The translations under genes and the position numbers were made by a program. DNA of 64,000 nucleotides from Hyphococcus sp. Its GTDB lineage: Bacteria > Pseudomonadota > Alphaproteobacteria > Caulobacterales > Parvularculaceae. This document shows positions 1-7,776 of this stretch, in pieces; positions within the stretch are counted from its first letter, which is position 1, and each line of letters starts with the position of its first letter. A model generated the notes under the pieces. That model did no database searches and was not told the DNA's origin. It worked only from the letters and a program-made list of their open reading frames with translations. The stretch is from the NCBI GenBank assembly GCA_021776415.1, contig JAJFFY010000024.1, forward strand, positions 22,702 through 86,701, given 5' to 3'.

Positions 1-322
1 CCGCCCGCATCAGCAGGTTATCCGCATAGGAATGAACGATGCCGGAAAGTGTTTTCATCGAGCACGCGGCGACCACCATGCCGTCGGTCCTGAACGAGCC
101 GCTGGCGATCGCGGCGGCGACATCGGTGACCTTATAATGAACGTCGGCAAGGGCGCGAACATCGGCAAGGCTCCAGTCGGTCTCATATTTCAAATTCATC
201 GCCACCGTCGGGCTCATCACCAGATGGGTCTCGACGCCGTCGGTCTGGCGCAGCTTTTCCAACAACCGAACCCCGTAAATGACGCCGCTGGCGCCGCTGA
301 TGCCGATAATGATCTTTTTCAT
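1..322 (-). CDS. UbiX-like flavin prenyltransferase, 3' end cut by the window edge
   Basis: Translation from the ATG at 322-320 gives a protein beginning MKKIIIGISGASGVIYGVRL, the flavin-binding N-terminus of the UbiX/Pad1 family. Only about 107 codons are inside the window. These enzymes prenylate FMN to make the prFMN cofactor used by UbiD-family decarboxylases, and a ubiD homologue lies divergently at about 1.19 kb, which fits. The start overlaps the stop of the upstream TetR gene by 4 bases (ATGA), so the two are probably translationally coupled. This could be the general ubiquinone-pathway UbiX or a dedicated partner of the local UbiD; the pairing with a TetR gene favours a dedicated one. 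Confidence 0.9.
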   Translation of the reverse strand, partial: MKKIIIGISGASGVIYGVRLLEKLRQTDGVETHLVMSPTVAMNLKYETDWSLADVRALADVHYKVTDVAAAIASGSFRTDGMVVAACSMKTLSGIVHSYADNLLMRA

Positions 323-963
323 GAGCGCGGGCTCGCTGGCGCCGTATTGATCATCGCGATCAGCAAATTGGTATTGCGAACCGCGAGACGGTGGATTTCA
401 TTCGCTGCCGGCGGCGCGGCGTCAAGGCAGAACTGTCGGAACAGTTGGTGATGCAGAACCATGCCGGTAAAACTCTCAACCAGTTCTTGCGGGCGAATAA
501 TTTTAACACCGCCTTTCGCCATCTGTTCCTTCAAGAATGCGGTCAAGACATCACAGATATGGCGTGGCGCGCGCTCATAATAAATCCGGCCGATTTCCGG
601 AAAACGATCCGCTTCAGCGATCACCAGACGCGCCAGCGCCAGATGGCGCGGCGAGGTTACAATTTCTAAAAGCCGTTCGCTGATTGCGATCAACCCGTCA
701 CGCATATCCATATCTTCAAGCTGCACGTCGTTGATAAAAACCGGTACTTCATCGACAATACTTTCAACCACCGCCGCAAACAAACGCTCCTTGTTTTCGA
801 AATAGGCGTAGACGGTCGCTTTCGATCCGCCGATGCGGGTGATCAGCTTGTTAATGCTGGCCGCGCCATAACCCTCTTTAAGAAATAACGTTGCGGCGGC
901 GTCGAGAATGATGTCGCGCTTGTTGGTCAGCGTTCGTGAGAATTTTTCTGATTTACAGAGCAT
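319..963 (-). CDS. TetR/AcrR-family transcriptional regulator
   Basis: A 214-residue protein with a TetR N-terminal helix-turn-helix at about residues 15-62 (RDIILDAAATLFLKEGYGA, then SKATVYAYFENKERLF). The C-terminal half resembles the AefR-like TetR ligand-binding domain. It is transcribed away from the ubiD homologue, and its stop overlaps the start of the ubiX-like gene. This layout is typical of a local repressor controlling its own operon and the divergent one. Inverted repeats at 1080-1112 in the shared promoter region are candidate operators. The inducer is unknown. Confidence 0.9.
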   Translation of the reverse strand: MLCKSEKFSRTLTNKRDIILDAAATLFLKEGYGAASINKLITRIGGSKATVYAYFENKERLFAAVVESIVDEVPVFINDVQLEDMDMRDGLIAISERLLEIVTSPRHLALARLVIAEADRFPEIGRIYYERAPRHICDVLTAFLKEQMAKGGVKIIRPQELVESFTGMVLHHQLFRQFCLDAAPPAANEIHRLAVRNTNLLIAMINTAPASPRS

Positions 964-1079
964 GGCATCATCATCCTTCTTTTGAGCGGCGCGCTAGCGC
1001 TGACTTGGACGCGCGACATTCTTAGTGCTGTTTTTCAACAGCCGGAAGCAGAATAAAATCAAAGGCCGCTTGCGGTGAT

Positions 1080-1112
1080 CTGTACCACCTGTTACAGTTC
1101 GTTGCAACTGCA
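1080..1112. promoter_or_regulatory. Overlapping inverted repeats in the tetR / ubiD divergent promoter region
   Basis: Two inverted repeats lie side by side: CTGTA (1080-1084) with TACAG (1093-1097), and CAGTT (1095-1099) with AACTG (1106-1110). The palindrome GTTGCAAC at 1101-1108 starts the 12-mer GTTGCAACTGCA, which recurs at 3066-3077. The position between divergent regulator and enzyme genes fits a TetR operator; binding is an inference. Confidence 0.45.
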
Positions 1113-1190
1113 TCCGGCTATCGCGACGGGCGCGCGCGTTAGCCTCGCTCAGCGCCAATAAAAAAGGCCGGCATTATGACAGAGGGCATT

Positions 1191-2708
1191 ATGACTGAGA
1201 CAGGGTTTCGCGGGTTTTTGAACGATCTCGATGCGCGCGGCGAGCTTTGGCGCATTAAAGAGGAGATCGATCCGCTTGATGAGATCGGCGCTTTTATCGC
1301 CCGCGCCGATTACGCCCATATCGATAAGGGTTTGTTGTTTGAAAACCCCAAAGGCTCCGACATTCCGGTCTTCGCCAACACTATTGGCTCGAGCTACAAG
1401 CGCATCTCCGAAGCGTTTGACGTGCCGCTGGAGGCGGCGGTGGCGTCTGCTGGCGAGAAGGTGATGAAGGTCTTAAAATCCGGCGGTATTGAGCCGGAAT
1501 ATGTCACCCGCGAAGATGCGCCGTGTAAGGAAGTTATATTAAAAGGCGAGGACGCCGATCTGACGCGGTTGCCGATTTTGCGCATGAACCCGCAAGACGG
1601 CACCAAGACGGCGGCCTTTCTCGAAGGGCGCTTTGCCTGTCCGCCGGCGATATCAAAGCCGTCGCAGAACGGGCGAAATATTTCCTTCCACCGGTTTGAA
1701 ATTACCGGCCCGCGCGACGGCTCGGTATGGATTTTCCGCGGCACTGGCGATGCGCGGTCCATGGAGGAGGCGTGGGGCGCGAAGATTGATGATCCGTCTT
1801 CGAGCTGGAACATCGATCAGGCCAAGCCTTTCCCGACAGCCTTTGTCATCGGCGTGGAGCCGCATTTCATTCTCGCCGGCGCCAATGCGGCGTTGCCCTA
1901 CAACAATAACGACTTCGCCACCATTGGCGGGCTGACGGGCAAGCCGGTCAAGATGGTCAAATGCGAGACCATCGATGTCGATGTGCCGGCGGACGCCGAG
2001 ATTGTGATTGAGGGCGTCTATCATCCGTTCAAATGGGCCAAGCAAGGCCGGTTTGCCTCGTTTAACGGATTTTATGATGATGCGCGCCGCCGCCCGGCAT
2101 TTGAGGTGACGGCGATCACCATGCGCAAAAAACCGATCTATCAGCATGTGCATATCGGCCGCCCTCTGAACGAGACGAATAATATTGCAGCGTTTTTCCG
2201 CGGCGTGCGCGTTTACAATGATCTGAAAGCGGTGTTGCCGAATGTTGTCGATGTCTATGTCGACCCCTCGGCGGGCTGCGGATTTACAGTGCATGTGAAA
2301 ATCGACAAGCGCCGGGTGGGCGAGCCGAAACTGGCGATGATGCGCGCCTACACCGCGCTACAGGGTTTTTGCAAACATGTGTTTATCTATGACAAAGACA
2401 TCGATATTCGCGACCCGCATGAACGTGACTGGGCCTTGGCGCATCGCTTTATGGCGGACCGCGATCTGTTGATCGTGCCCAATGCGTTGGGCATGAATAT
2501 CGACCCCTTGGCGCAAGGCAAAATGGGTATGCCCGCCAAGCTCGGGGTTTATGATGGCGAGAGTGAGATACTCCTCAATACACGGACCTTTATGGGCGCC
2601 GACTGCACCGAACCGCTGGGCCTGAAAGTGATGGAGCGGGTGGCGCCCGACGAAGACGTTGAGGCGCGCATTGACAGCGTCTGGTCGAAGGCGCTTGCGG
2701 CGGGGTGA
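1191..2708 (+). CDS. UbiD-family prFMN-dependent decarboxylase
   Basis: About 505 residues with the full-length UbiD/VdcC/AroY architecture. The N-terminal part has GFRGFLNDLDARGELWRI, and the middle has the family-typical stretch around GVYHPFKWAKQGRFASFNG. UbiD enzymes use prenylated FMN for reversible decarboxylation of aromatic or unsaturated acids, and the divergent ubiX-like gene would supply the cofactor. Two starts are possible: ATG 1176 with AAAGG about 8 bases upstream, or ATG 1191 with GAGGG just upstream; I chose 1191 but 1176 cannot be excluded. The substrate is not readable. The association with pobA, a coniferyl-alcohol-dehydrogenase-like SDR and a CMD protein suggests a hydroxybenzoate or phenylpropanoid acid rather than the ubiquinone precursor. 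Confidence 0.9.
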   Translation: MTETGFRGFLNDLDARGELWRIKEEIDPLDEIGAFIARADYAHIDKGLLFENPKGSDIPVFANTIGSSYKRISEAFDVPLEAAVASAGEKVMKVLKSGGIEPEYVTREDAPCKEVILKGEDADLTRLPILRMNPQDGTKTAAFLEGRFACPPAISKPSQNGRNISFHRFEITGPRDGSVWIFRGTGDARSMEEAWGAKIDDPSSSWNIDQAKPFPTAFVIGVEPHFILAGANAALPYNNNDFATIGGLTGKPVKMVKCETIDVDVPADAEIVIEGVYHPFKWAKQGRFASFNGFYDDARRRPAFEVTAITMRKKPIYQHVHIGRPLNETNNIAAFFRGVRVYNDLKAVLPNVVDVYVDPSAGCGFTVHVKIDKRRVGEPKLAMMRAYTALQGFCKHVFIYDKDIDIRDPHERDWALAHRFMADRDLLIVPNALGMNIDPLAQGKMGMPAKLGVYDGESEILLNTRTFMGADCTEPLGLKVMERVAPDEDVEARIDSVWSKALAAG

Positions 2709-2798
2709 CGCCCTTTTCACGGGCGGAGAGGGCGGATGAGCCGGTCATTCTGGCTGGCCATTCGATTGAAATTGCGTTAGCGCCCCAATTCAATCATT

Positions 2799-2965
2799 CG
2801 TCATCCCGGAAGCCGAAAGTATCGAAATCTCTGATTTCGCTTTACTTTCGAGCTGTCCGGGATCTTGTGCGGCGTGCACGGAGTAAGTTGCAATAGATCC
2901 CGGATCGAACACTCGCATACCAAAAACCTTTTGGTTTTTGGGCTCGTGTAACGTCCGGGATGACG
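2799..2965. repeat. Palindromic intergenic repeat (REP/MITE-like)
   Basis: The element is bounded by the inverted 12-mers CGTCATCCCGGA (2799-2810) and TCCGGGATGACG (2954-2965). Inside are nested stems: CGAAAGTA (2814-2821) with TACTTTCG (2843-2850), a second TCCGGGATC / GATCCCGGA pair around 2855-2904, and a perfect hairpin CCAAAAACC TTTT GGTTTTTGG (2920-2941). There is no coding potential. It fills most of the 2709-3131 gap and resembles the non-autonomous palindromic repeats common in alphaproteobacterial intergenic DNA. Confidence 0.7.
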
Positions 2966-3065
2966 CGTTATCGGGGCTTTGGCCCCCAGGCGGTTCAGCA
3001 ACCCGGGGGCTCTGACGATCGACAAAGTCCATATTTAAACAGTTGTTCCTGTATTAAATAAAATG

Positions 3066-3077
3066 GTTGCAACTGCA
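3066..3077. promoter_or_regulatory. Second copy of the GTTGCAACTGCA motif
   Basis: The 12-mer at 1101-1112 in the ubiD promoter region is repeated exactly here, about 55 bases upstream of the small secreted-protein gene. This suggests that the 3132-4963 genes belong to the same regulon as ubiD. A candidate operator only. Confidence 0.35.
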
Positions 3078-3131
3078 ATTAAATTGCTTTAGCCATGATC
3101 TTGGTTGCAGGGGTAATTATTGGAGCTGAAA

Positions 3132-3407
3132 ATGATCACCAGAACCATTGTTGCGGCGAGCGCCGCTTTTCTCATTTCATCAAGCCCATCGCTTGCGGGC
3201 GAATTCACCGACTGGTGCACGGCCTCGGCGCCGGACGGCGCGGACATGTCGAAGATCGAAGCAACCTGCGCCTGTCTTGAGGCGGAGACCGAGGGCGATG
3301 CGGATGCGCGCACCAGCATGGAAAGCGCCGGCGACATCGAGGACCGCGAAGAGCGTTACGGCGCCTTGAGCGGCGACGCACAGAGCGCGGTCGATTCCTG
3401 TCGTTAA
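3132..3407 (+). CDS. Small secreted Cys-containing protein, unknown function
   Basis: A 91-residue protein with a Sec signal peptide (about residues 1-22, ending SPSLA before GEF) and an acidic mature part. It has four cysteines, C29, C46, C48 and C90, which could form two disulfides in the periplasm. The ATG at 3132 has GGAG 6 bases upstream; an in-frame TTG at 3120 is less likely. It precedes the NMT1-like gene by about 40 bases on the same strand. I do not recognise the family. Confidence 0.7.
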   Translation: MITRTIVAASAAFLISSSPSLAGEFTDWCTASAPDGADMSKIEATCACLEAETEGDADARTSMESAGDIEDREERYGALSGDAQSAVDSCR

Positions 3408-3446
3408 CACCGCGCGCGTGATGCAATTTAACCAGGAGCAATAGCC

Positions 3447-4322
3447 ATGGCTCGAAAAGCGAAATTCAAAATCGCCCCGCATATGCGTCTGCATGAATGG
3501 GTTGCAGAAGAAAAAGGTTACTTCCACGACGCCGGACTTGATTATGAGTTCGTGCAAGACCTCGTTTCCACAACCGGTAAAGTTCATGAGCTTGGCGACA
3601 AGGTCGGCGCCTACCAAACATTTGAAAAAGGCCGTGACAGCGATGTCTGTTCCGCATGCCATTGGACAGTCAATGCGGCGGCGTCTGCCGGACACGGTAA
3701 GCTTTACGCAAAGGCCTATTCGGTCGCCAATTGCGGCCTCTTCGTCGCCGCGCACTCGCCAGTGAAAAGGCCGGAGGATCTAGCTGGCGTGCCCGTCTCG
3801 GTTGGTTTTCAGTCGGGCAGTCACTATTCGACCATACAGGCGCTTGAGCAATTTATGCCCGCCGATGACATCAAGCTTTCATACAGCGATGGACTGGTGT
3901 TCAGCCGCCTTGAAAGACTTGTCGATGGAGAAATTCCTGCAGCAAGCCTGTTTAGCGGCGCATATTACGCGGCGGAACAGCTAGGATTTAGGAAGCTCTG
4001 CGATACAACATTTATGATGGCGGGCATGGTGCAGCCAGGCGCTGTAAAAGAGGACGTAGAAAAATTCTATACGGCTCTGCGCCGAGCTCAGGCCGATATT
4101 GATCTGCGTCCGGAACTATATGTGAAATATTATCTTAACGAGCTACAAGAACGGTTCCATTCATTGGTGGATGTTCGCACCTTTGGGCCCGGAGAGCGCA
4201 TTGTTTTTGAAAACTATAGCCGGGAAATCTACGAAGATTCGCAAAAATGGATTGCAGAGCGGGATATTTTCCCCGACGATAGTCTTGTCCAATCACCCTA
4301 TCAGGATGCGATCTTTAACTAA
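3447..4322 (+). CDS. NMT1/THI5-like periplasmic-binding-fold protein without leader
   Basis: A 291-residue protein with the features of the SsuA/ThiY/THI5 superfamily: an N-terminal lobe containing HEWVAEEKGYFHDAGLDYEF, followed by a second lobe around PVKRPEDLAGVPVSVGF. No signal peptide or lipobox is visible, and no permease or ATPase gene is adjacent, so it is probably not an ABC-transporter binding protein. Cytoplasmic members of this fold include THI5 pyrimidine synthase and proteins annotated as 4,5-dihydroxyphthalate decarboxylase. It carries CSACHW at about residues 68-73. A good AGGAG sits 8 bases before the ATG. The next gene, 86 bases downstream, encodes a CMD protein, which suggests an enzymatic role in an aromatic pathway. 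Confidence 0.7.
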   Translation: MARKAKFKIAPHMRLHEWVAEEKGYFHDAGLDYEFVQDLVSTTGKVHELGDKVGAYQTFEKGRDSDVCSACHWTVNAAASAGHGKLYAKAYSVANCGLFVAAHSPVKRPEDLAGVPVSVGFQSGSHYSTIQALEQFMPADDIKLSYSDGLVFSRLERLVDGEIPAASLFSGAYYAAEQLGFRKLCDTTFMMAGMVQPGAVKEDVEKFYTALRRAQADIDLRPELYVKYYLNELQERFHSLVDVRTFGPGERIVFENYSREIYEDSQKWIAERDIFPDDSLVQSPYQDAIFN

Positions 4323-4408
4323 CGCGAACAGATGTATGGTTGGAAAAATTTGCCAGTGAGCGTGAAATGCGCTTGCTGGCTTTGGTATTCACGAATGAAG
4401 GGGCGCCG

Positions 4409-4963
4409 ATGTCGCATTTCAGTTTTTTAAAACCAACCGATGCGATGGCGAATATTCTGTTCGCCGATCTTGAGCGGTTTCAGCCCTATCTTGAATTTGC
4501 CAATCAGGTGATGCGCGGGCCGTCGGAGCTGAGCGAGAAAGATCGCGAGCTGATGGTGACGTATGTGGCGGCGCTGAATGCGTGTGATTTCTGTTACGGC
4601 GCTCATAGCGCGACGGCTGAAAAATTTGGCGCTGATGCGGGTATTGTCGAGGCGTTGATGGCGGATGATTACAGTGTGCTTGATGAAAGGTTGCGGCCCG
4701 CTTTCGCGCTTGTACGCAAGCTGACGAAACAACCAGACAAAGTCATCAAAGCGGACATCGATGCGATCACGCAAGCGGGCTGGACGGAAAAAACCGCGCA
4801 GGATATAATCTGCGTGACGGCTTTCATGAACTGCTCGAACAGGATTGTCAGCGGCCATGGCGTCAATGGCTCGCCGGAGGCCTTCGAGATGGCGTCGCGC
4901 GCGATGGGGCCGGGCGGCGGTTATGGCCCGAAATCGGTTAAAACCGGGGCTGGCAAAGACTAG
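4409..4963 (+). CDS. Carboxymuconolactone decarboxylase / AhpD-like protein
   Basis: A 184-residue protein of the CMD/AhpD fold. The AhpD-type redox motif CDFCYGAH gives C59, C62 and H66, so a peroxidase-related or alkylhydroperoxidase-like activity is more likely than true CMD activity. I placed the start at 4409 (MSHFSFLKPT), which has AAGGGG a few bases upstream; an in-frame start at 4340 would add 23 residues. It follows the NMT1-like gene on the same strand, probably in one transcript. The C-terminal tail is Gly-rich and short. Confidence 0.8.
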   Translation: MSHFSFLKPTDAMANILFADLERFQPYLEFANQVMRGPSELSEKDRELMVTYVAALNACDFCYGAHSATAEKFGADAGIVEALMADDYSVLDERLRPAFALVRKLTKQPDKVIKADIDAITQAGWTEKTAQDIICVTAFMNCSNRIVSGHGVNGSPEAFEMASRAMGPGGGYGPKSVKTGAGKD

Positions 4964-5082
4964 AGCGTGTTCACAAAAAGTGTGGGCGGTTTTTGGGTTC
5001 GAGTGAGGCGAGAAAGCGCCGAACGCGACCAATAAAGAATCTGGACTGCGTTCTTGATTCGACAAAAAGTGAACGCAGTCCA
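4962..5082. repeat. Dispersed-type repeat with terminal stem-loop between convergent genes
   Basis: The stretch starting TAGAGCGTGTTCACAAAAAG resembles the short repeats found throughout Rhizobiales and Hyphomonadaceae genomes. It ends in a 12-bp stem, TGGACTGCGTTC (5042-5053) with GAACGCAGTCCA (5071-5082). Lying between convergent genes, the stem could also act as a bidirectional terminator, although it has no T-run. Confidence 0.5.
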
Positions 5083-5085
5083 AGG

Positions 5086-5904
5086 CTACTCGCCAACGGT
5101 AAAGCCAAATTTCTTGGCCGCCGCCATCGCTGATGCGCCGCCATCGACCGGGATGATTGCGGATTTGATCCATGCAGACTGGTCGGAGATCATAAACGCA
5201 ATCGCAGAGGCGATGTCGGACGGCGATGCAATGCCGATCGATTGGATGCGCGCAGCGGACTGCTCACCAAAGCTGGTGAGGAAATCCCCTAAAATTTCGG
5301 TCTGGACGCCGGCCGAGGCGACCGCGTTCATTCTGACGCCGGGTTTTTCCATTGCTGTGAGGGATTGCACCGTCCACAGATTAAGCAGTTGCTTGCTTAA
5401 AGGGTAGGCGGAAACGGCGTCCAGCCCGTCCATCACAACGCCCTCGCGGCGTGCAAGCGCATCGATTTCGTCTTTGGTGCGCGGGCCGAGAAATTGTTTC
5501 AGAAGATCGACATTCTCGCGCCAGACATTGCCGGCATGAGACGACATATTCAAGATCGCGCCGCCGGTATTTAGTTTTTCGACCAGCTGTTCGGTCAACG
5601 CCCGGATGCCGTAAAAATTGACCATCAGCAATTGCGTCACCGAGCAATCCGCGTTTGGCGGGATGCCGGCGATGTTGAGAAGGCCGTCAATAGTATCGGG
5701 CGCTTGGCGAGCAGCGGCGTCGATAGAGGCGAAATCACCCTGGTCGAATTGAATAAACTCATCCGCCGCTGATGGGTCCGGCTCGCGCCGGTCGAAGGCG
5801 ACAACATAAGCGCCGCGTTGTTTTAATAGACTAGCCGTCGCTGCGCCGATGCCGGAAGCCGCGCCGGTGACGATAAAGCGTTTGTTTTCAAATTGCTTGC
5901 TCAT
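5086..5904 (-). CDS. SDR oxidoreductase, coniferyl-alcohol-dehydrogenase-like
   Basis: A 272-residue classical short-chain dehydrogenase. The nucleotide motif TGAASGIG is at about residues 13-20, NIAG follows in the middle, and the catalytic YPLSK (YxxxK) comes after the Ser of LNMSSHAG. The overall pattern, with a long insertion between the Ser and Tyr elements and a C-terminal IPVDGG, matches coniferyl-alcohol dehydrogenases and 3-alpha-hydroxysteroid-dehydrogenase-like SDRs. It probably oxidises an alcohol or ketone of the compound handled by the surrounding genes, using NAD(P) in the cytoplasm. It is convergent with the CMD gene. Exact substrate unknown. Confidence 0.85.
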   Translation of the reverse strand: MSKQFENKRFIVTGAASGIGAATASLLKQRGAYVVAFDRREPDPSAADEFIQFDQGDFASIDAAARQAPDTIDGLLNIAGIPPNADCSVTQLLMVNFYGIRALTEQLVEKLNTGGAILNMSSHAGNVWRENVDLLKQFLGPRTKDEIDALARREGVVMDGLDAVSAYPLSKQLLNLWTVQSLTAMEKPGVRMNAVASAGVQTEILGDFLTSFGEQSAARIQSIGIASPSDIASAIAFMISDQSAWIKSAIIPVDGGASAMAAAKKFGFTVGE

Positions 5905-6049
5905 GGACCGGTAAATTATATGGCGCCTGGAGGTTTCGGCTATTGAAAATGCGCCGACGCCATTCGATCACTGCAGGCCGGGGGCTTGACGATGGCGTGC
6001 GGCGGCGCGCTCCGATAGGTTTGTCGTAGCTTTATGACGGAACCGCGCG

Positions 6050-7264
6050 ATGGACCGATTGAAAAACATCCACGCCTTTTCGATTGTCGCCGCCAGTCTG
6101 GCTGTTGCTGGTTGCGCCAGTGCGCCGCCGACGTTCCGTTTCGAGGCGCAGACCATCGCCAGCGATATTGAGGGCGCCTATCTCACCAAGATTGCTGATC
6201 TCAATGATGATGGCCGGCCCGATGTCATTTTACTTTCTGTTCGTTCAACAGAGGTCTTGTGGTTTGAAAACCCGTCATGGAAGCGCCATGTGCTCGCCGC
6301 TGATGTTGCGCTGGCTGCGGTTGGCGCCGCGGTGGATAATCAAGCGGGCGCCCATCTGGATGGCGCGAGGTTTGTGTTACTGACCGGCTTTCACCGCGAT
6401 GATTTTGCGCAGAACAAAGGTGAGTTGGTGTTCTCCGATGGCGGCGCGTCGCCGGCGACGGTGTTTGCGCGCGAACCAGCAGCGCACCGCGCAGCCTTTG
6501 CCGATATTGATGGAAACGGAACGCGCGAGCTGGTCGTTGCGCCGATCGCCGGGCCCGGCGCGGATGCGCCGATCGCCTCGCTCGCCGACACGTCGCTGGT
6601 GCTCTACCAGCCGCCGCAGCCGGCCCGACACATCATCACCAACGCCTTAAAAGGCGCCGTACACGGATTATCTATTATCGATTGGGACGGCGACGGCCGC
6701 GCCGATATTTTAACCGCCGGATTTGGCGGTGTGTGGCTGCATCAGTCGAGCGGCGAGGCGAGTGGCAGCCTTTCCACGCTGGAATGGCGATCAAAACAAC
6801 TGACCACGGGCCGCGAGGATGATGATCCGCGCCAGCGCGGCGCCGGGGATATTGACGTTGGAACGCGCGCAGACGGGACACGGTTTCTCGCGACCATTGA
6901 AAGCGTTCATGGCGGCGATATCGCGATCTATCAACAAGACCCGCAAGGCGAATGGCGCCGTCAGCTTGTTGATCAGGGCTATGCGTTGGCCCACGGTTTT
7001 ACGGTTGCGGATTTTAACGGCGACGGCGACGACGAGATCATTGTCGGTGAAAGCCGCGGCGCCGGCGGGGTTTTCCTTTATTATTCGTCAGACGACGGGC
7101 GCGACTGGCGCCGCGTCACCATCGATCAAGACGACATGGCGGCGGGCGCTTGCGATGCGGTGGATATGACTGGCGACGGCTTGGTCGATCTGGTTTGCGC
7201 GGGGTTCCCGACGCGCAACGCAAAGCTTTATGTGAATACCACTGGGATGGAAGCTAAAAGGTAA
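6050..7264 (+). CDS. FG-GAP/VCBS-repeat lipoprotein
   Basis: A 404-residue protein with a lipoprotein signal; the lipobox LAVAGC puts the lipidated Cys at residue 22. The mature part carries at least five FG-GAP/VCBS calcium-binding signatures: DLNDDGRPDVI, DIDGNGTRELV, DWDGDGRADIL, DFNGDGDDEII and DMTGDGLVDLV. These are typical of a seven-bladed beta-propeller. It leads an apparent operon with the gluconate-dehydrogenase-like small subunit (12 bases downstream), a GMC oxidoreductase and an acetamidase. A role as a periplasm-facing scaffold or binding protein is an inference; related propellers are not usually enzymes. Confidence 0.85.
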   Translation: MDRLKNIHAFSIVAASLAVAGCASAPPTFRFEAQTIASDIEGAYLTKIADLNDDGRPDVILLSVRSTEVLWFENPSWKRHVLAADVALAAVGAAVDNQAGAHLDGARFVLLTGFHRDDFAQNKGELVFSDGGASPATVFAREPAAHRAAFADIDGNGTRELVVAPIAGPGADAPIASLADTSLVLYQPPQPARHIITNALKGAVHGLSIIDWDGDGRADILTAGFGGVWLHQSSGEASGSLSTLEWRSKQLTTGREDDDPRQRGAGDIDVGTRADGTRFLATIESVHGGDIAIYQQDPQGEWRRQLVDQGYALAHGFTVADFNGDGDDEIIVGESRGAGGVFLYYSSDDGRDWRRVTIDQDDMAAGACDAVDMTGDGLVDLVCAGFPTRNAKLYVNTTGMEAKR

Positions 7265-7275
7265 GGGCCAGGGCC

Positions 7276-7776
7276 GTGACGATACTTGCTCGCAGAGATT
7301 TTATGTTGACCGGCGCCGCGCTCGCGGGCCTTGCCGTGCTTGCCGGGTGCTCGGGAGACGAACAGGAGACGCCGGAAGAGGCTAAGAACTTTGATACGCT
7401 CGCAGCGTTGATTGTGGTGCTGTTCCCGCATCAGAATATTAATAAATCCGTATACGAAGATGTTGCAAATCTGGTGCGGGCCAAGCTTTCCTCGCGTGAA
7501 GACTGGGCGCGCCTGCAAGAAGAGGGGCTTGCGGCGTTGTCGGCGGCGGCGGGCGCGCTGTGGCCGTCGCTGGAGATGGAGGGGCGCATCAAAGCCACCA
7601 AGGCAATCAGTGAGACGCGGTTTTTTCAGACCGTATACAGCTCAGCCTTGTTTGAGTTTTATTCGCACCCCGTCGTCTGGGCGCATGTGGGATATCCCGG
7701 ATCGTCAGCGGAGCATGGCGGCTACATCAATCGCGGATTTGACGACATTGATTGGCTGCCGGAGGCTTCGCAATGA
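7276..7776 (+). CDS. Gluconate 2-dehydrogenase subunit 3-like Tat lipoprotein
   Basis: A 166-residue protein starting at a GTG. The leader has a twin-arginine (ARRDFMLTGAALAG) followed by LAVLAGC, so it appears Tat-exported and possibly lipidated. The remainder matches the small third subunit of membrane-bound flavin sugar dehydrogenases (gluconate 2-dehydrogenase subunit 3). In that family this subunit carries the Tat signal and brings the flavoprotein, which lacks its own leader, across the membrane. The stop overlaps the start of the GMC gene by 4 bases (ATGA), as expected for a two-subunit complex. Confidence 0.85.
   Translation: MTILARRDFMLTGAALAGLAVLAGCSGDEQETPEEAKNFDTLAALIVVLFPHQNINKSVYEDVANLVRAKLSSREDWARLQEEGLAALSAAAGALWPSLEMEGRIKATKAISETRFFQTVYSSALFEFYSHPVVWAHVGYPGSSAEHGGYINRGFDDIDWLPEASQ

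Noticed and set aside
3447..4322. ABC transporter substrate-binding protein
   Set aside because: No signal peptide and no permease or ATPase gene nearby.
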